Source: Mangrovibacterium diazotrophicum
Lineage (GTDB): Bacteria > Bacteroidota > Bacteroidia > Bacteroidales > Prolixibacteraceae
NCBI RefSeq assembly: GCF_003610535.1
Contig: NZ_RAPN01000006.1
Coordinates: 62,001 to 126,000 of the forward strand
Direction of reading: 5' to 3'
DNA length: 64,000 nt
Both the position numbers and the translations under genes were made by a program. The notes under the pieces are model-generated. The model saw nothing but the letters and a program-made list of their open reading frames with translations, did not search any database and was not told the origin of the DNA. This document shows, one piece after another, positions 51,974-62,200 of the stretch; the first letter of the stretch is position 1; each line of letters starts with the position of its first letter.

Positions 51974-52666
51974 CTAAATTACATCAAAGGATTTAGCTAA
52001 AATGTAATCCGCCATCTCCAGCGGCGTATTCAACACCAGCCCGCCCAACAAAAACATCTTGTCCGCTTTAAACTGCTTTTTAATCCGCGCTGCCTGCTGC
52101 AAAACAAAACTGCGGCTTTCCTCAAACACAATGTCAATCAGGTTCAGCTCAGGCGTCACTTTCGACATGCCGGCAAGGTGAGGCACAATCATCTGCTTGA
52201 CCCGCCATTGCTGGTAGTCGTCGTGGTTAATTTCCGGCAAGGTGCCACCACCGTCGATCAACTGCTGGTAAGCACCCAAAGCAGCACCGCATGAAAGCGT
52301 GTCGCGCTCCTGCCCGATCCGATGCACATATCCGTTGCGCTCCGCATTGATTCCCATGTGCGGCCCGTAGAAAATGAACGCCGTCCCATCGTCCGGAATA
52401 TGGTCGCCAAACGCGTTGAAGCCCGTGGCCCCAGTAAACGGGTAGCCGGTAATTCCACCAAGTGCGAAAGTATTCCCAAACAACGAACGGATTTTTTCGA
52501 TCACATGATTGTTGAGCTCGTCGGGGCACAGCGAATAGGCTGCCACATTTTTCCGAACATCGAAATCATGCTCTTCATTCATTTTCTGAAAATAATCGTC
52601 CAACACCTCATTCAAAGGTGCGGCTCCCGGGAAAAGCGTCTGAATACGCGAAATCGTTTTATTCAT
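51974..52666 (-). CDS. LCIB-type carbonic anhydrase-like protein
   Basis: A 230-residue cytoplasmic protein matching the LCIB/C carbonic anhydrase domain of algae and bacteria: AAYSLCPDELNNHVIEKI with Cys47 and Asp49, GGITGYPFTGATGFNAFGDH, FIFYGPHMGIN with His103, and RDTLSCGAALGAYQQ with Cys126. Cys-His-Cys would hold the zinc. The enzyme interconverts CO2 and bicarbonate. It lies 87 bp downstream of the PEP carboxylase gene on the same strand. PEP carboxylase uses bicarbonate, so a supply role is plausible. A hairpin terminator between them means expression may be only partly coupled. Confidence 0.72.
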   Translation of the reverse strand: MNKTISRIQTLFPGAAPLNEVLDDYFQKMNEEHDFDVRKNVAAYSLCPDELNNHVIEKIRSLFGNTFALGGITGYPFTGATGFNAFGDHIPDDGTAFIFYGPHMGINAERNGYVHRIGQERDTLSCGAALGAYQQLIDGGGTLPEINHDDYQQWRVKQMIVPHLAGMSKVTPELNLIDIVFEESRSFVLQQAARIKKQFKADKMFLLGGLVLNTPLEMADYILAKSFDVI

Positions 52667-52721
52667 CTTTATCTAACTCTGTTATTACTTTCAAAATTTT
52701 GTTTTTATTCACTTCAATCCA

Positions 52722-52744
52722 TAAAAAAAGGGAGCAACGCTCCC
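52722..52744 (-). terminator. Terminator after the PEP carboxylase gene
   Basis: On the minus strand GGGAGC-GTT-GCTCCC is followed by seven T residues. It sits between the carboxylase stop and the carbonic-anhydrase-like gene and may allow partial read-through. Confidence 0.75.
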
Positions 52745-52753
52745 TCTGTATCA

Positions 52754-55525
52754 TCAACCGGTTGCCCCGAGGGCATTGGCAATAGCATTAACACATTGCA
52801 ACAAGGCAAAGAGGTAATCATCCTCATCCGGTGTTTTCTTCTTCTTACTTTCTCGCCATTTCTGCAACAGCTCAATCTGAGCATCGTGCAGGAAGTTGAG
52901 TGCTTCGGCCCGTAACTGGGTCGAATAGTAGTGGTTTTTCCGGCGTTGTTCTATCGGCACCTGCAACACGTCGGCCAACATATCACGGGTCAGCGTCAAT
53001 TCTTTCTTGATGATGCCCATGATGCGCTTACGAATTTCAGGTTCTTCCACCATCGAAGCGTATTTTTCCATAATCTGCTCGTCGGTCGATGCCAGACTCG
53101 AATCGAGATTGGTCATCACATACCGCACAAACGGATCGTATTCCATCAGTTCAATCATCTTTTGATAGTCGTCCGGCTTTTGGGTTTTCATTTCATGTAA
53201 GGTTGAACCCACGCCGTACCAACTGGTAATGTTGAAGCGCGACTGCGACCAGGAGAATACCCAAGGGATAGCACGAAGGTCTTCCATGCTTCGTTTTCCG
53301 GTACGACGCGCCGGGCGCGAACCGATCTTGCTCGACTCGATTACATCGATCGGTGTGGCCTGCTCGAAGAAGCGAATGAAATCGGGATCAGAAATCAACT
53401 GGCGATAATAGAATCGTCCGCGGTCGCCCAATTGGCGGAACAAGGTCTCCACTTCATGGCGTTCCGCTTTGCTGTGTTTGTGCAACACCGTTTGAGCAGT
53501 CACACTGGCCAGCATCAACTCCAGGTTATAGGCGGCGTTCACCAGGTTGGCATACTTCCGCTCGATGGTTTCACCCTGCTCTGTTACCCGGAATTTACCG
53601 TTGATAGAGCCAGCCGGCAATGTCTTTACAAACCAGTGTGCCGGACCTGCACCACGACTGATACTCCCCCCGGTACCGTGGAAGAAACGGATGGACACGC
53701 CATGTTTTCGGCCAACTTCAGTCAGCGCTTTCTGCGCTTCGTGCAGGAACCAGGTGCTGGCCAAAATACCACCATCCTTGTTACTGTCACTGTAGCCAAT
53801 CATCACATCCTGTATGAGCTCACCACCGGCATTTTCCCACGATTGTGCTTTCAAACTGTTTTGCACAACCGGATGGCTCAGGTAGTCGTCCAAAATGCCG
53901 GGACTTTCTTTCAGGTCTTCAATGGTCTCGAACAACGGCACAACCGGCAACATTGCTGCCAGGCCGTTTTCTTTTTTCACCATCAAACCAACTTCACGCA
54001 TGAAGAGGTAAACAGTAAGCAAATCTTCGGTATTGCGGGTCATACTCACAATGAGTTTCCCGAAAGCATTGGGGCTGTAGCGGTGCACATGTTCGGCCAC
54101 AACGCTCATCGCACCCATTACATTTTTGCCTTCCAGTTCCAGGTTCTGATGATCGACCAGGAACGGACGGTTTATTTTCAATTCTCCATCCAAAAAGCTT
54201 CGTTTCGCTTCCTGCGATGAATCAATATCTTTTGCAGCTTCCTCGCCCAGCGAGCTTGTCACCAACTGGTTCAGGGCTTTTTCGTGATAGGCGCTGTTTT
54301 GGCGGATGTCCAGTTTAGCCAGGTGGAAACCGAAAATACGAACCAAGCGTTTTGCGCGGCCTACATCAACCCGGGCAACTTCGCCAACCTGGCAAGCTTC
54401 GAGCTCGGCATACAACAAGTTCAAATCGGCAACCAGGTCGATCGAACTGCGGTAGCTGTTGGTCCGGTCTTCGAGCTCCATATTAAACTCGCGGCTCAAA
54501 TCAATTGGAATCTTTTTCAGCAACAAGTCGACAAACACCTTGAAAATCTCTTCGCCGTGCTCTCTCAACTCCTGTTCACCGGGTTCGCCTAATTCGGCAA
54601 CCAGCTCGTTCACCCGCTTGTTGAATTCATCCGACACTTCGGATGAGTTGCGGTAAATACTGAGCTTTTGAGCCAGCTCTACCAACTCGTTCTTGATAAT
54701 ATAGAAAGCGTGAATCCGCAGTTTTTGTAAAGTCAGACGCGTGATTTCGGGCGTAACCAAAGGGTGCCCGTCGCGGTCGCCGCCGACCCAGTTTCCGAAT
54801 GAGAAGGCCGGGTACAAATCCACATTGTCCAGCAAATGCATGTCGAAACCGGATTCTTTCCAGGCTTGACGCAGACGTTTGTCCAGGATTACCAGCACCC
54901 CCGGGAACACGTTGGTCAGGTAGTGCAGAATATTATCCAGCTCCGATTCAATACGGGGCTTTTCAATATAAATTTCACCTACATGCCACAACCGGTGCAG
55001 GATCTGCTTGATTTCATCACGAATCTCCTGTTGCTCGATGTGCGTGTACATTTTGTTTTCGCGCTTTACCAGCAAGAGGTATAATTTGCGATACTCGTGC
55101 AATACCACCGCACGCTTTGCTTCAGTTGGGTGAGCCGTTAAAACTGGCTCGATCATGACTTTCGGCAACTCCTCCAATATCTCTTTCTCACCAATTCCCT
55201 GCTCTTTCAGCATTTTAAACTGGTTGGCCCACAAGCCATTCACCTTGGCCATATCCACTTCTTCCTTCAAACGACGACTCTGTACCGCGCCGTTTACTTC
55301 GGCCAGGTTCAGCAGTTGAAAACACATCGACATCAGGTGGATATAATCGTTACTGATCAAATCAGCAGGCCCCGGCTTTTTGGTCTCGCTTAACCAAGGA
55401 ATAAAGGGAACAAGCTCTTCCTTATTACTCTCTTCGAGCACCTCCTTGAAACAACTCAGCAGGAAATGCAAATCATCATATGGTTTGCCCAAGAAGCGGC
55501 GCACTTGGTTAAAAACAGTACTCAT
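52754..55525 (-). CDS. ppc: Phosphoenolpyruvate carboxylase
   Basis: A 923-residue cytoplasmic enzyme of normal family length. Hallmarks are IEPVLTAHPTEAKRAV (catalytic His132), the FGNWVGGDRDGHP segment, GYSDSNKDGGILAS, FFHGTGGSISRGAGP, and the final residues ALGATG, which vary the usual QNTG end. It carboxylates PEP with bicarbonate to oxaloacetate, replenishing the TCA cycle. The start at 55525 (MSTVFNQVRRFLG) is chosen because the upstream in-frame extension is Cys-rich and spans the promoter. A carbonic-anhydrase-like gene follows. Allosteric control by aspartate or malate is likely from the family. Confidence 0.95.
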   Translation of the reverse strand: MSTVFNQVRRFLGKPYDDLHFLLSCFKEVLEESNKEELVPFIPWLSETKKPGPADLISNDYIHLMSMCFQLLNLAEVNGAVQSRRLKEEVDMAKVNGLWANQFKMLKEQGIGEKEILEELPKVMIEPVLTAHPTEAKRAVVLHEYRKLYLLLVKRENKMYTHIEQQEIRDEIKQILHRLWHVGEIYIEKPRIESELDNILHYLTNVFPGVLVILDKRLRQAWKESGFDMHLLDNVDLYPAFSFGNWVGGDRDGHPLVTPEITRLTLQKLRIHAFYIIKNELVELAQKLSIYRNSSEVSDEFNKRVNELVAELGEPGEQELREHGEEIFKVFVDLLLKKIPIDLSREFNMELEDRTNSYRSSIDLVADLNLLYAELEACQVGEVARVDVGRAKRLVRIFGFHLAKLDIRQNSAYHEKALNQLVTSSLGEEAAKDIDSSQEAKRSFLDGELKINRPFLVDHQNLELEGKNVMGAMSVVAEHVHRYSPNAFGKLIVSMTRNTEDLLTVYLFMREVGLMVKKENGLAAMLPVVPLFETIEDLKESPGILDDYLSHPVVQNSLKAQSWENAGGELIQDVMIGYSDSNKDGGILASTWFLHEAQKALTEVGRKHGVSIRFFHGTGGSISRGAGPAHWFVKTLPAGSINGKFRVTEQGETIERKYANLVNAAYNLELMLASVTAQTVLHKHSKAERHEVETLFRQLGDRGRFYYRQLISDPDFIRFFEQATPIDVIESSKIGSRPARRTGKRSMEDLRAIPWVFSWSQSRFNITSWYGVGSTLHEMKTQKPDDYQKMIELMEYDPFVRYVMTNLDSSLASTDEQIMEKYASMVEEPEIRKRIMGIIKKELTLTRDMLADVLQVPIEQRRKNHYYSTQLRAEALNFLHDAQIELLQKWRESKKKKTPDEDDYLFALLQCVNAIANALGATG

Positions 55526-55881
55526 AGTGTTAGTCTTTTCGGATTTACAAAACAGCCAACTGCATTGGGAGTTCAAAAAAAATTTGGTCAGGCGTATTTT
55601 TTGTACCTCTGAAGTTCGAAACAGGAAGTCGTCACGCAGATAAAATCCAATCGAGAGGCCTTCTCCGCAACTTTGAATAGCTTAGTACAATTTAAAGAAA
55701 CGGATTTGAAATTTTACTACAATTCGGAGTAAAGATGCTCGTTGACCGCTCTATTTGAGAAGTTCCGAAACACCTTCAATACGTCAGAAATACACGATTT
55801 CAACTTTTTAACAAAATTCTCTTCGCTAAAAAGCAGATTTACATTAATTTCGCTACTGGAAAACTAATTTAGTCGATTAAG
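55526..55881. promoter_or_regulatory. Divergent intergenic region with a possible ppc promoter
   Basis: On the minus strand TTTG near 55577, an 18-nt spacer, then CTGTTTTG (55555-55548) resembles a phylum-type promoter about 20 nt before the ppc start. The rest of this gap shows no gene; AT-rich sequence precedes the TetR gene. Confidence 0.4.
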
Positions 55882-56469
55882 ATGGTGCGAGAAAAGGATG
55901 AAATAGTCAAAACGGAAATACTGGAACAAGCGCAAAAGTTGTTTCATCAATATGGTTTGAAAAAAACCACCATGGATGAGATTGCAGCAGCCTGCGGGAA
56001 AGCCAAAAGTACGCTTTACCACTACTTCACCAGCAAAGAGGAAGTATTTGATGCAGTGATTGAAATGGAATTGACCAATCTTCGCAAACAAGTGAAAGAC
56101 AAGGTGGAGCAGCAAAAGTCAATCACGGATAAACTGAAAACATACATGGTCGAATTCCAAAAGGGAAGCTTGTGCATGGCCAACGTTTACCGGATAATGA
56201 ACGATGCCAATTACGAGCAACGGAATACAAAAGAGCGCTTTTGCAAGATGATGGAATTTGAGAAATCGTACCTGCAGCGAATTTTGTTCGATGCTTATGA
56301 TTCGGGGGAATGCCGTAATCTGCAAAAAGATGACCTCCCGTTAATGGCCGAATTATTTCTGGCTGGTTATTTCGGCACCGTGAAATATATGATCCTGACA
56401 GCAGAAAACTATGATCCTGAGAAATTGGAACGGATGGCCGAAATATTTACATCCAAACTATTTGAGTAA
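55882..56469 (+). CDS. TetR family transcriptional regulator
   Basis: A 195-residue regulator. The N-terminal helix-turn-helix is clear: ILEQAQKLFHQYGLKKTTMD, then EIAAACGKAKSTLYHYFTSK. The C-terminal ligand-binding half (about 65-195) is divergent, with Cys about 96, 120 and 142. Such proteins usually repress a neighbouring operon or themselves; the next gene is a 63-residue protein followed by a nucleotidyl cyclase. No clear palindrome was found upstream of its start, so its target is unknown. Confidence 0.87.
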   Translation: MVREKDEIVKTEILEQAQKLFHQYGLKKTTMDEIAAACGKAKSTLYHYFTSKEEVFDAVIEMELTNLRKQVKDKVEQQKSITDKLKTYMVEFQKGSLCMANVYRIMNDANYEQRNTKERFCKMMEFEKSYLQRILFDAYDSGECRNLQKDDLPLMAELFLAGYFGTVKYMILTAENYDPEKLERMAEIFTSKLFE

Positions 56470-56563
56470 AATCACAGAATCATGCTGTGCGCATTGAAAA
56501 TAAATCGATTCAAGAAAAGGGGTTAAGTATTTCATAAAGTATTAACAAGAGTAGAGAAAGAGA

Positions 56564-56755
56564 ATGAAAACTGTAAGACAAAAACTATTCAACAACCTCT
56601 GTGAAAAGTTGACCAATCCATCAAAAGAGAATGTGACTACGCTTTACCATCACGTTCACTCGATGAAGTTAAGCGAAGAGTATATTTTTAAAACCGAACA
56701 GGATTTTCAAGGTCTCATTAATTTCCTGAACCAGCGGGCAGATTTCGCCATCTAG
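56564..56755 (+). CDS. Small protein of unknown function (63 residues)
   Basis: A short frame with a purine-rich lead (AGAGTAGAGAAAGAGA) before the ATG and a plausible soluble helical product: MKTVRQKLFNNLCEKLTNPS, then a His-containing middle and EEYIFKTEQDFQGLINFLNQ. No family recognised. It sits between the TetR gene and the cyclase gene on the same strand. The steady codon use and lack of overlap with anything else favour a real gene, but this is uncertain. Confidence 0.45.
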   Translation: MKTVRQKLFNNLCEKLTNPSKENVTTLYHHVHSMKLSEEYIFKTEQDFQGLINFLNQRADFAI

Positions 56756-56889
56756 GAATCGCGAAGATCGCTGAACGCTCCAAATGTCTCAACAAATCGT
56801 TTATTTTGGCGAAAATTTAATTTAATTTCCGACCGGAAAAGGACAGGTTACATTGTATTTGTATACCTTTTAGTTGAGAATTTGCTGCC

Positions 56890-58074
56890 ATGGATAAAAA
56901 AGAGTTGTTCCGGAAAATGAATCAAAAACAAAACCTGAAGTTTCAGACTTTGTGGTTAGTTGGAAAGCTCTTTTTTAACCTGATTGCCTGGGCCATCCTG
57001 ACCGGAATACTTTTCCTGTCCGTTTTCCTGTTACAGCCTGATATTGGTACAAATGGAGCTCGTTTTTTCCAGGTCGTTGATCAAAATCACGTGGTTCCCC
57101 TATTGCTGAGCTCGTTGATGGCTCTTTTCACCTGGCTGATTGAAGATGTGGTTCTGTATCGGTATCTGTCCCGCAAAAGTATGGGAGTTGTCTTCCTGTA
57201 CCGTTTCCTGGTACTCATGCTTTTAGTAGTATTTGTTTTTCTTGTTGTTTCCGCCTACCACTACCACAACAAAATTTTTACCGATATCGATGAATATTTG
57301 CTGCTTTTGAAGTGGTTCTTTATTAGCCGCACCAGCGCATTCCTGTTCATCATGGCGGTATTTATTTCCATGATCATCAACATGTTTAAGGCCATTCGTC
57401 AAAAAGTTGGTGCCTTAAATTTTTTCAAGATAGTTTCGGGCTACTATCGCAAACCAAGGGAAGAAGAACGCATCTTCATTTTCATCGACTTAATCTCGTC
57501 GACAAAATATGCAGAACAGCTGGGACACCGCCAATACAGTAAGTTTTTACAGAAGTGTTTTGAACCGCTCGGACTGCTCGAAATTAAATACCGCGCCATG
57601 CAATACCAGATTATCGGCGACGAGGTGGTACTGACCTGGTACACCAAAAACATCCAGAATTTCCGGCATGCGGTAAAATTATACTACGAATTCAGTTACA
57701 TGCTTAACTGTCGGCAGGAAGAGTTTAAAAAAGAATTTGGCATTATTCCCAACTTCACAGCATCCATCAACTCCGGAAAGATTATGGTTTCGGAGGTCGG
57801 CTCGATTAAAAGTGAAATTGCCTTTCACGGCGATGTCCTGAACACGGCGGCCCGGATTCAGAAACAATGCAAAAGTTACAATCGCCAACTGCTGGTAACA
57901 AAAACCTTTGCCACGAAATTTGAGGAGGTTGGCAACGGGTTTAAAATTGAATGGATTGCAAAAGATCTGTTAATTGGCAAAAAACACAAAGTCGACATTT
58001 TCGCCATTGAAATTGAAAATGAACTGGAAGTTGATACCAACTGTATGATGCCTACGTCAACTGCATGTAATTAA
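56890..58074 (+). CDS. Membrane-bound class III nucleotidyl cyclase
   Basis: A 394-residue protein: four or five membrane segments (about 25-48, 68-85, 100-122, 140-165), then a class III cyclase catalytic domain. Metal-binding Asp200 (FIFIDLISSTKYAE) and Asp244 (QIIGDEVVLTW) and the transition-state pair Asn318/Arg322 (HGDVLNTAARIQ) are present. The two base-selecting positions, Lys and Asp in classical adenylate cyclases, read Gln240 and Ala311, so the nucleotide cannot be assumed to be ATP. Its 3' end overlaps by 23 bp that of the convergent HD/PycTM gene, suggesting a signalling pair. Confidence 0.82.
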   Translation: MDKKELFRKMNQKQNLKFQTLWLVGKLFFNLIAWAILTGILFLSVFLLQPDIGTNGARFFQVVDQNHVVPLLLSSLMALFTWLIEDVVLYRYLSRKSMGVVFLYRFLVLMLLVVFVFLVVSAYHYHNKIFTDIDEYLLLLKWFFISRTSAFLFIMAVFISMIINMFKAIRQKVGALNFFKIVSGYYRKPREEERIFIFIDLISSTKYAEQLGHRQYSKFLQKCFEPLGLLEIKYRAMQYQIIGDEVVLTWYTKNIQNFRHAVKLYYEFSYMLNCRQEEFKKEFGIIPNFTASINSGKIMVSEVGSIKSEIAFHGDVLNTAARIQKQCKSYNRQLLVTKTFATKFEEVGNGFKIEWIAKDLLIGKKHKVDIFAIEIENELEVDTNCMMPTSTACN

Positions 58075-59206
58075 TGGCAAAAACGAGAGCAGCCAGGATA
58101 AATCCATACATAAAAACGTTGTAGGCAATTCGCAATAACTTGTATTTGCGGTACAATGTCTTCCCCAAATTATACTGGTCTTTGATCAGGTTCCCATACA
58201 GGTAATCGTAATCATCCATCATTTCACGCATCGATTCGTGATACTTTGGATAAGGTATCCCGTTGAAATTTCCGAAGAAAAGCAAATTTATCTTGCGTTG
58301 TTTCAGCTCCTCGTCGGTCACATTCACCGGCTTCAGCTCTGGACGACACGATAAAATCGCAAAAATCAGGGATATTAGGCTTGAAAGAAAAAGTGTCACC
58401 AAAGCAGGAAGAAACGGATGGTAATCCATGGCCTGCCTCGTTGCCACAGCTGCCGATACGGAAATTAAAATTGAGTTGATCGATATCAGAATATTCGCCT
58501 TTTTGTCACCAATTGAACTCAGTCTCATCTGGTTACTGGCAGTCAGACGAAACATCGACTCGACTCCCTTTTCGGTATTTCTTTTTTTCTTATTCTCCTT
58601 TTTGTTTTCTTTCTCGGCTTCCACTTTCAGTAAATCTTTAACCTTCGCGATATTGTCCTGCAACAAGGCCGGGAAATTAGTTTTGGCGTAGTCGGTGTAA
58701 AATTCCAGCTTTTCCATGAAAGACAAGGTGCCTTCCCAGTAATCCCGAACCTTCACATCACAGTCCATACAGTTCGAAATCTCCCGCTTTAGCTTTTTCG
58801 ATATCTGTATAAAGTTTTCATCAGCCACATGCGCAATATCGGCATCCAGAATCACACTTTCTGCCACCGACTTTGGCTCACGCTTCCGGCAAGTCACTTC
58901 AATACAATCAATCACAATATTTTCGCAGACTTCACCAACCGGATGATTCTTAAAAAATTCCCTGGCCACCGTCACACTCGCACCTTCATGATTTTCCAAT
59001 TGCAACAAATAGCCTGTGTCGTGAAACCAGGCAGCAATCGTCACTGCGTTCAAATCCTCCTGCGAAAGCCCTTCAGCCTGGCCAATTATTTCAGCTTGCC
59101 GAACAACCGAAAGCGTATGTTCCAGCGTATGAAAAACCAATTGCTGATTGGGGTGTTTCTCAAAAAAATCGATCACATGAAGTTTTACCTTTTCGATGAC
59201 TTCCAT
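58052..59206 (-). CDS. HD-domain protein fused to a Pycsar-type (DUF5706) membrane effector domain
   Basis: A 384-residue protein. Residues about 20-130 form an HD phosphohydrolase domain: VFHTLEHTLSVV, AAWFHDTGYLL with His62-Asp63, and ILDADIAHV. A Lys/Glu-rich linker (195-215) leads to MFRLTASNQMRLSSIGDKKA followed by three hydrophobic segments (about 237-257, 265-287, 358-381), the PycTM/DUF5706 pattern of effectors in cyclic-pyrimidine phage defence. The HD part might hydrolyse or sense a nucleotide, the membrane part might act on the membrane. The convergent, overlapping neighbour is a nucleotidyl cyclase. Defence function is inferred. Confidence 0.78.
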   Translation of the reverse strand: MEVIEKVKLHVIDFFEKHPNQQLVFHTLEHTLSVVRQAEIIGQAEGLSQEDLNAVTIAAWFHDTGYLLQLENHEGASVTVAREFFKNHPVGEVCENIVIDCIEVTCRKREPKSVAESVILDADIAHVADENFIQISKKLKREISNCMDCDVKVRDYWEGTLSFMEKLEFYTDYAKTNFPALLQDNIAKVKDLLKVEAEKENKKENKKKRNTEKGVESMFRLTASNQMRLSSIGDKKANILISINSILISVSAAVATRQAMDYHPFLPALVTLFLSSLISLIFAILSCRPELKPVNVTDEELKQRKINLLFFGNFNGIPYPKYHESMREMMDDYDYLYGNLIKDQYNLGKTLYRKYKLLRIAYNVFMYGFILAALVFAINYMQLT

Positions 59207-59228
59207 GGCAAAATGTTTTACAGAATAC

Positions 59229-59236
59229 TAAATTTG
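59229..59236 (+). promoter_or_regulatory. Promoter -7 box of the phosphoesterase-like/Omp85 gene
   Basis: TAAATTTG fits TAnnTTTG. Transcription would begin near 59243, which excludes the ATG at 59240 and supports the start at 59261. Confidence 0.5.
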
Positions 59237-59260
59237 CGTATGTCACTACCGACTTTAAAA

Positions 59261-62200
59261 ATGAACAAAATTATTCTCTTTTTCTTATTTCTATCCATAT
59301 TTTCCCCTTCGAAAGCACAAACAAGCACTCGGGATTTCGAAAGCAATGATGATCCGGTGAATTTCAGCCTGTTTTTGATCGGTAACTGCGGTAAGTTTTC
59401 ATCGGCCGATTCGCAACAGGTGAAGCTGATGAATCAGATCATGAAATTTGACCGCAACAAAAAAGGGATCATCTTCCTTGGTAATAACTTCTACCCTTCC
59501 TTTTCCGATCTTTTCTCCGAAGATGTCGAGGATAAAAAACCCAGACCTCAACTAAACAAGTTGAAACAATTTAACGGTCCAATCTGCTTTGTGGCTGGCT
59601 GGAGTGACTGGTCGTACGGCGCGTCCAACGGCAAAGAGATGGTCAAGTGGGAATATAAAACCATCAATAAAACACTGAAAAACGAAGAAGTTTACATGCC
59701 CGACGGAGGTTGCCCCGGACCGAAAGAAGTCTTCATCAGCGACTCGATTACCCTGGTACTGATAGACACCCAGTGGTGGATGCATCCGTTTGACACGCGT
59801 ATGGGCAAGTGTGACATGGAAGACAAAGCCGACTTTTGGAACAATCTTCGCGATGTCCTTCGGCGCAACCGCGACAAACAGGTTGTGGTTGCGGGCTACC
59901 ACCCACCCGTTTCTTATGGCGAATACGGGGGCTATTTCTCGCCATTCGTCCAAATCATCGGTTTTCCGTATGTTTTCATGAGGAAGAATGTGGGCAGCCG
60001 TCTCGATCTGTCGCATCCGCTCTATTCCGAATTTTCAGAGGGATTGAAATCGGTGCTGGAGGAATTTCCCAACATTATCTATGCTTCCTCGCACGAGCGG
60101 AATTTCCAGTACTTCACCGAAAACAAGGTCCATTACATCATTGGGGGATCGCTGACCGGTGGCGACTATGTGAAAAGCAAAGAGACAAGCTGTAGCAGTC
60201 GTGACGGAGGTCTTGCCCGACTCGACTTCCACGCTTCAGGCGAGGTTGAACTTAAGTTCTTCAGCATCGAAAATCCGGAAATGGCCGAATGCAACGAAAT
60301 CGTGTACGACTTTTCGACCTGTGAAGAGCACCTGGCACCGATTGTCGAAAATCAGACGTTTGCGGATAGTATGGTTGCGTTGGCAAGCACGCGCTATGAC
60401 ATTGATCCAAAGCACTACAAATGGGTGGGTGAAAACTACCGCGACATTTGGTCGACACCGATCAAAGCGCCGGTTTTCGACATCATGCAAGAAAAAGGCG
60501 GCCTGGTGATTCTCAAACGAGGTGGAGGACAACAGACCAAATCGCTTCGCCTGAAGGCAACGAATAAACACCAGTACACTTTGCGCTCAATTGAAAAAGA
60601 TGTGGAGGGAGCTGTTTCCTCCGAACTGGCCAACACCTTTGCCATCGAAGTTTTGCAGGATAATATTTCGGCTTCAAACCCCTACGCCGCTTTGGTAGCT
60701 GCGCAACTGGCCGAGGTGGCTGGTGTAATGCACACCAATCCCGAGGTTGTTTATGTGCCCCGCGACTACCGCATGGAAGAATACACCGAAGATTTGGCGA
60801 ACATGTTGTTTTTGTTTGAAGAAAGACCGGCAGGAGACTGGTCTGATCAGAAAAGCTTTGGTTATTCGAAAGAGATTGTAGGAACCGACGACGTACTGGA
60901 TCAAACAGAAGAATCGGCCAACAATCACGTCGATCAAAAGGCTGTGCTTCGGGCAAGAATCCTGGACACCTTCCTCAACGACTGGGACCGGCATGATGAC
61001 CAATGGCGCTGGGCCTCTTTCATGGAAAACGGGGAAACCATTTATCGGCCCATTCCCCGCGACCGCGACCAGGCTTTCTATGTCAACCAGGGACGTTTGC
61101 CCTGGCTGGTTACCCGCAAATGGCTGATGCCCAAATTCCAGGGTTTTGGGCCGATGACCGAAAATATGAACGGACTGGCTTTTAACGCGCGATATTTCGA
61201 CCGGACTTTCCTGACCGAACCGGATTGGAACAACTGGGCAACCATGCTTGATAGCCTGACCATGCGGCTGACCGACGAAAAAATACGGGCTGCGACCCAA
61301 GCCTTTCCAAAAGAAGTGCAGCCCCTGTGTGCCGATTCCACGGCTGATATTCTGATTGCGCGCAAAGCCAACATGGGAAAAATGATCCGCGAACACTACC
61401 TTTCGCTTGCAAAAAACGTCAACATAACCGGGACTAATGAGAACGATATTTTTCATGTTGAACGTTTAGCCAACGGACAAACTGATGTGCAGGTCTGGAA
61501 TTCGGACCGCACGATTCTGGAATATCACCGCCTTTTCAACAACAACGAAACCAAAGAAATTAGGCTTTACGGACTCAAAGGAAATGACAAGTTCGTCCTC
61601 AACGGGAACCAAAAGTCAGGTTCTAAAATTCGTTTAATCGGCGGAAAAGATGACGACTCCTTTCAAAATAATTCAATCGTAAGCTCCGGCGGAAACCAAG
61701 TTAGCATTTACGACAATAAAAAGGGAACCAACGTTACCCGGAATCAGGATACACGCGTCCATTTGTCCAACCACGAACAGATTAACTACTATGACCGGAT
61801 GGACTTTAAATATGATGTTGTGAAGCCCGGCGTGTTGCTAGGTTTCAATCCCGACGATGCTGTTTTCATCGGTGGCGGACCAATAATCTACAAATACCGT
61901 TTTCGCCGGCACGAGGTTCACACGATCATGGCTAACATTGCCACACTTACCGCGGCCTTTAATGCCCTTTACCAGTTCGAGTCGTTCAGTGAAAATGGCG
62001 GTTGGGACCACCATATTGGTATTGATATGAAAGCGCCGAACTACGCGATGAACTACTTTGGCATGGGGAACAAAAGTACCCGCAACAGCGAATTTGACCG
62101 TGACTACTACCAAATGCGAATCAACCAGACAAACATCCAGTATTCGTTGGGAAAACGCTGGGGACAAACAGCTTTTGAGGAATCGGAAGACGGAACAATT

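Noticed and set aside
58829-59260. 144-codon upstream extension of the phosphoesterase-like/Omp85 protein
   Set aside because: It lies antisense to the HD/PycTM gene, precedes a clear signal peptide and is upstream of the promoter box at 59229.
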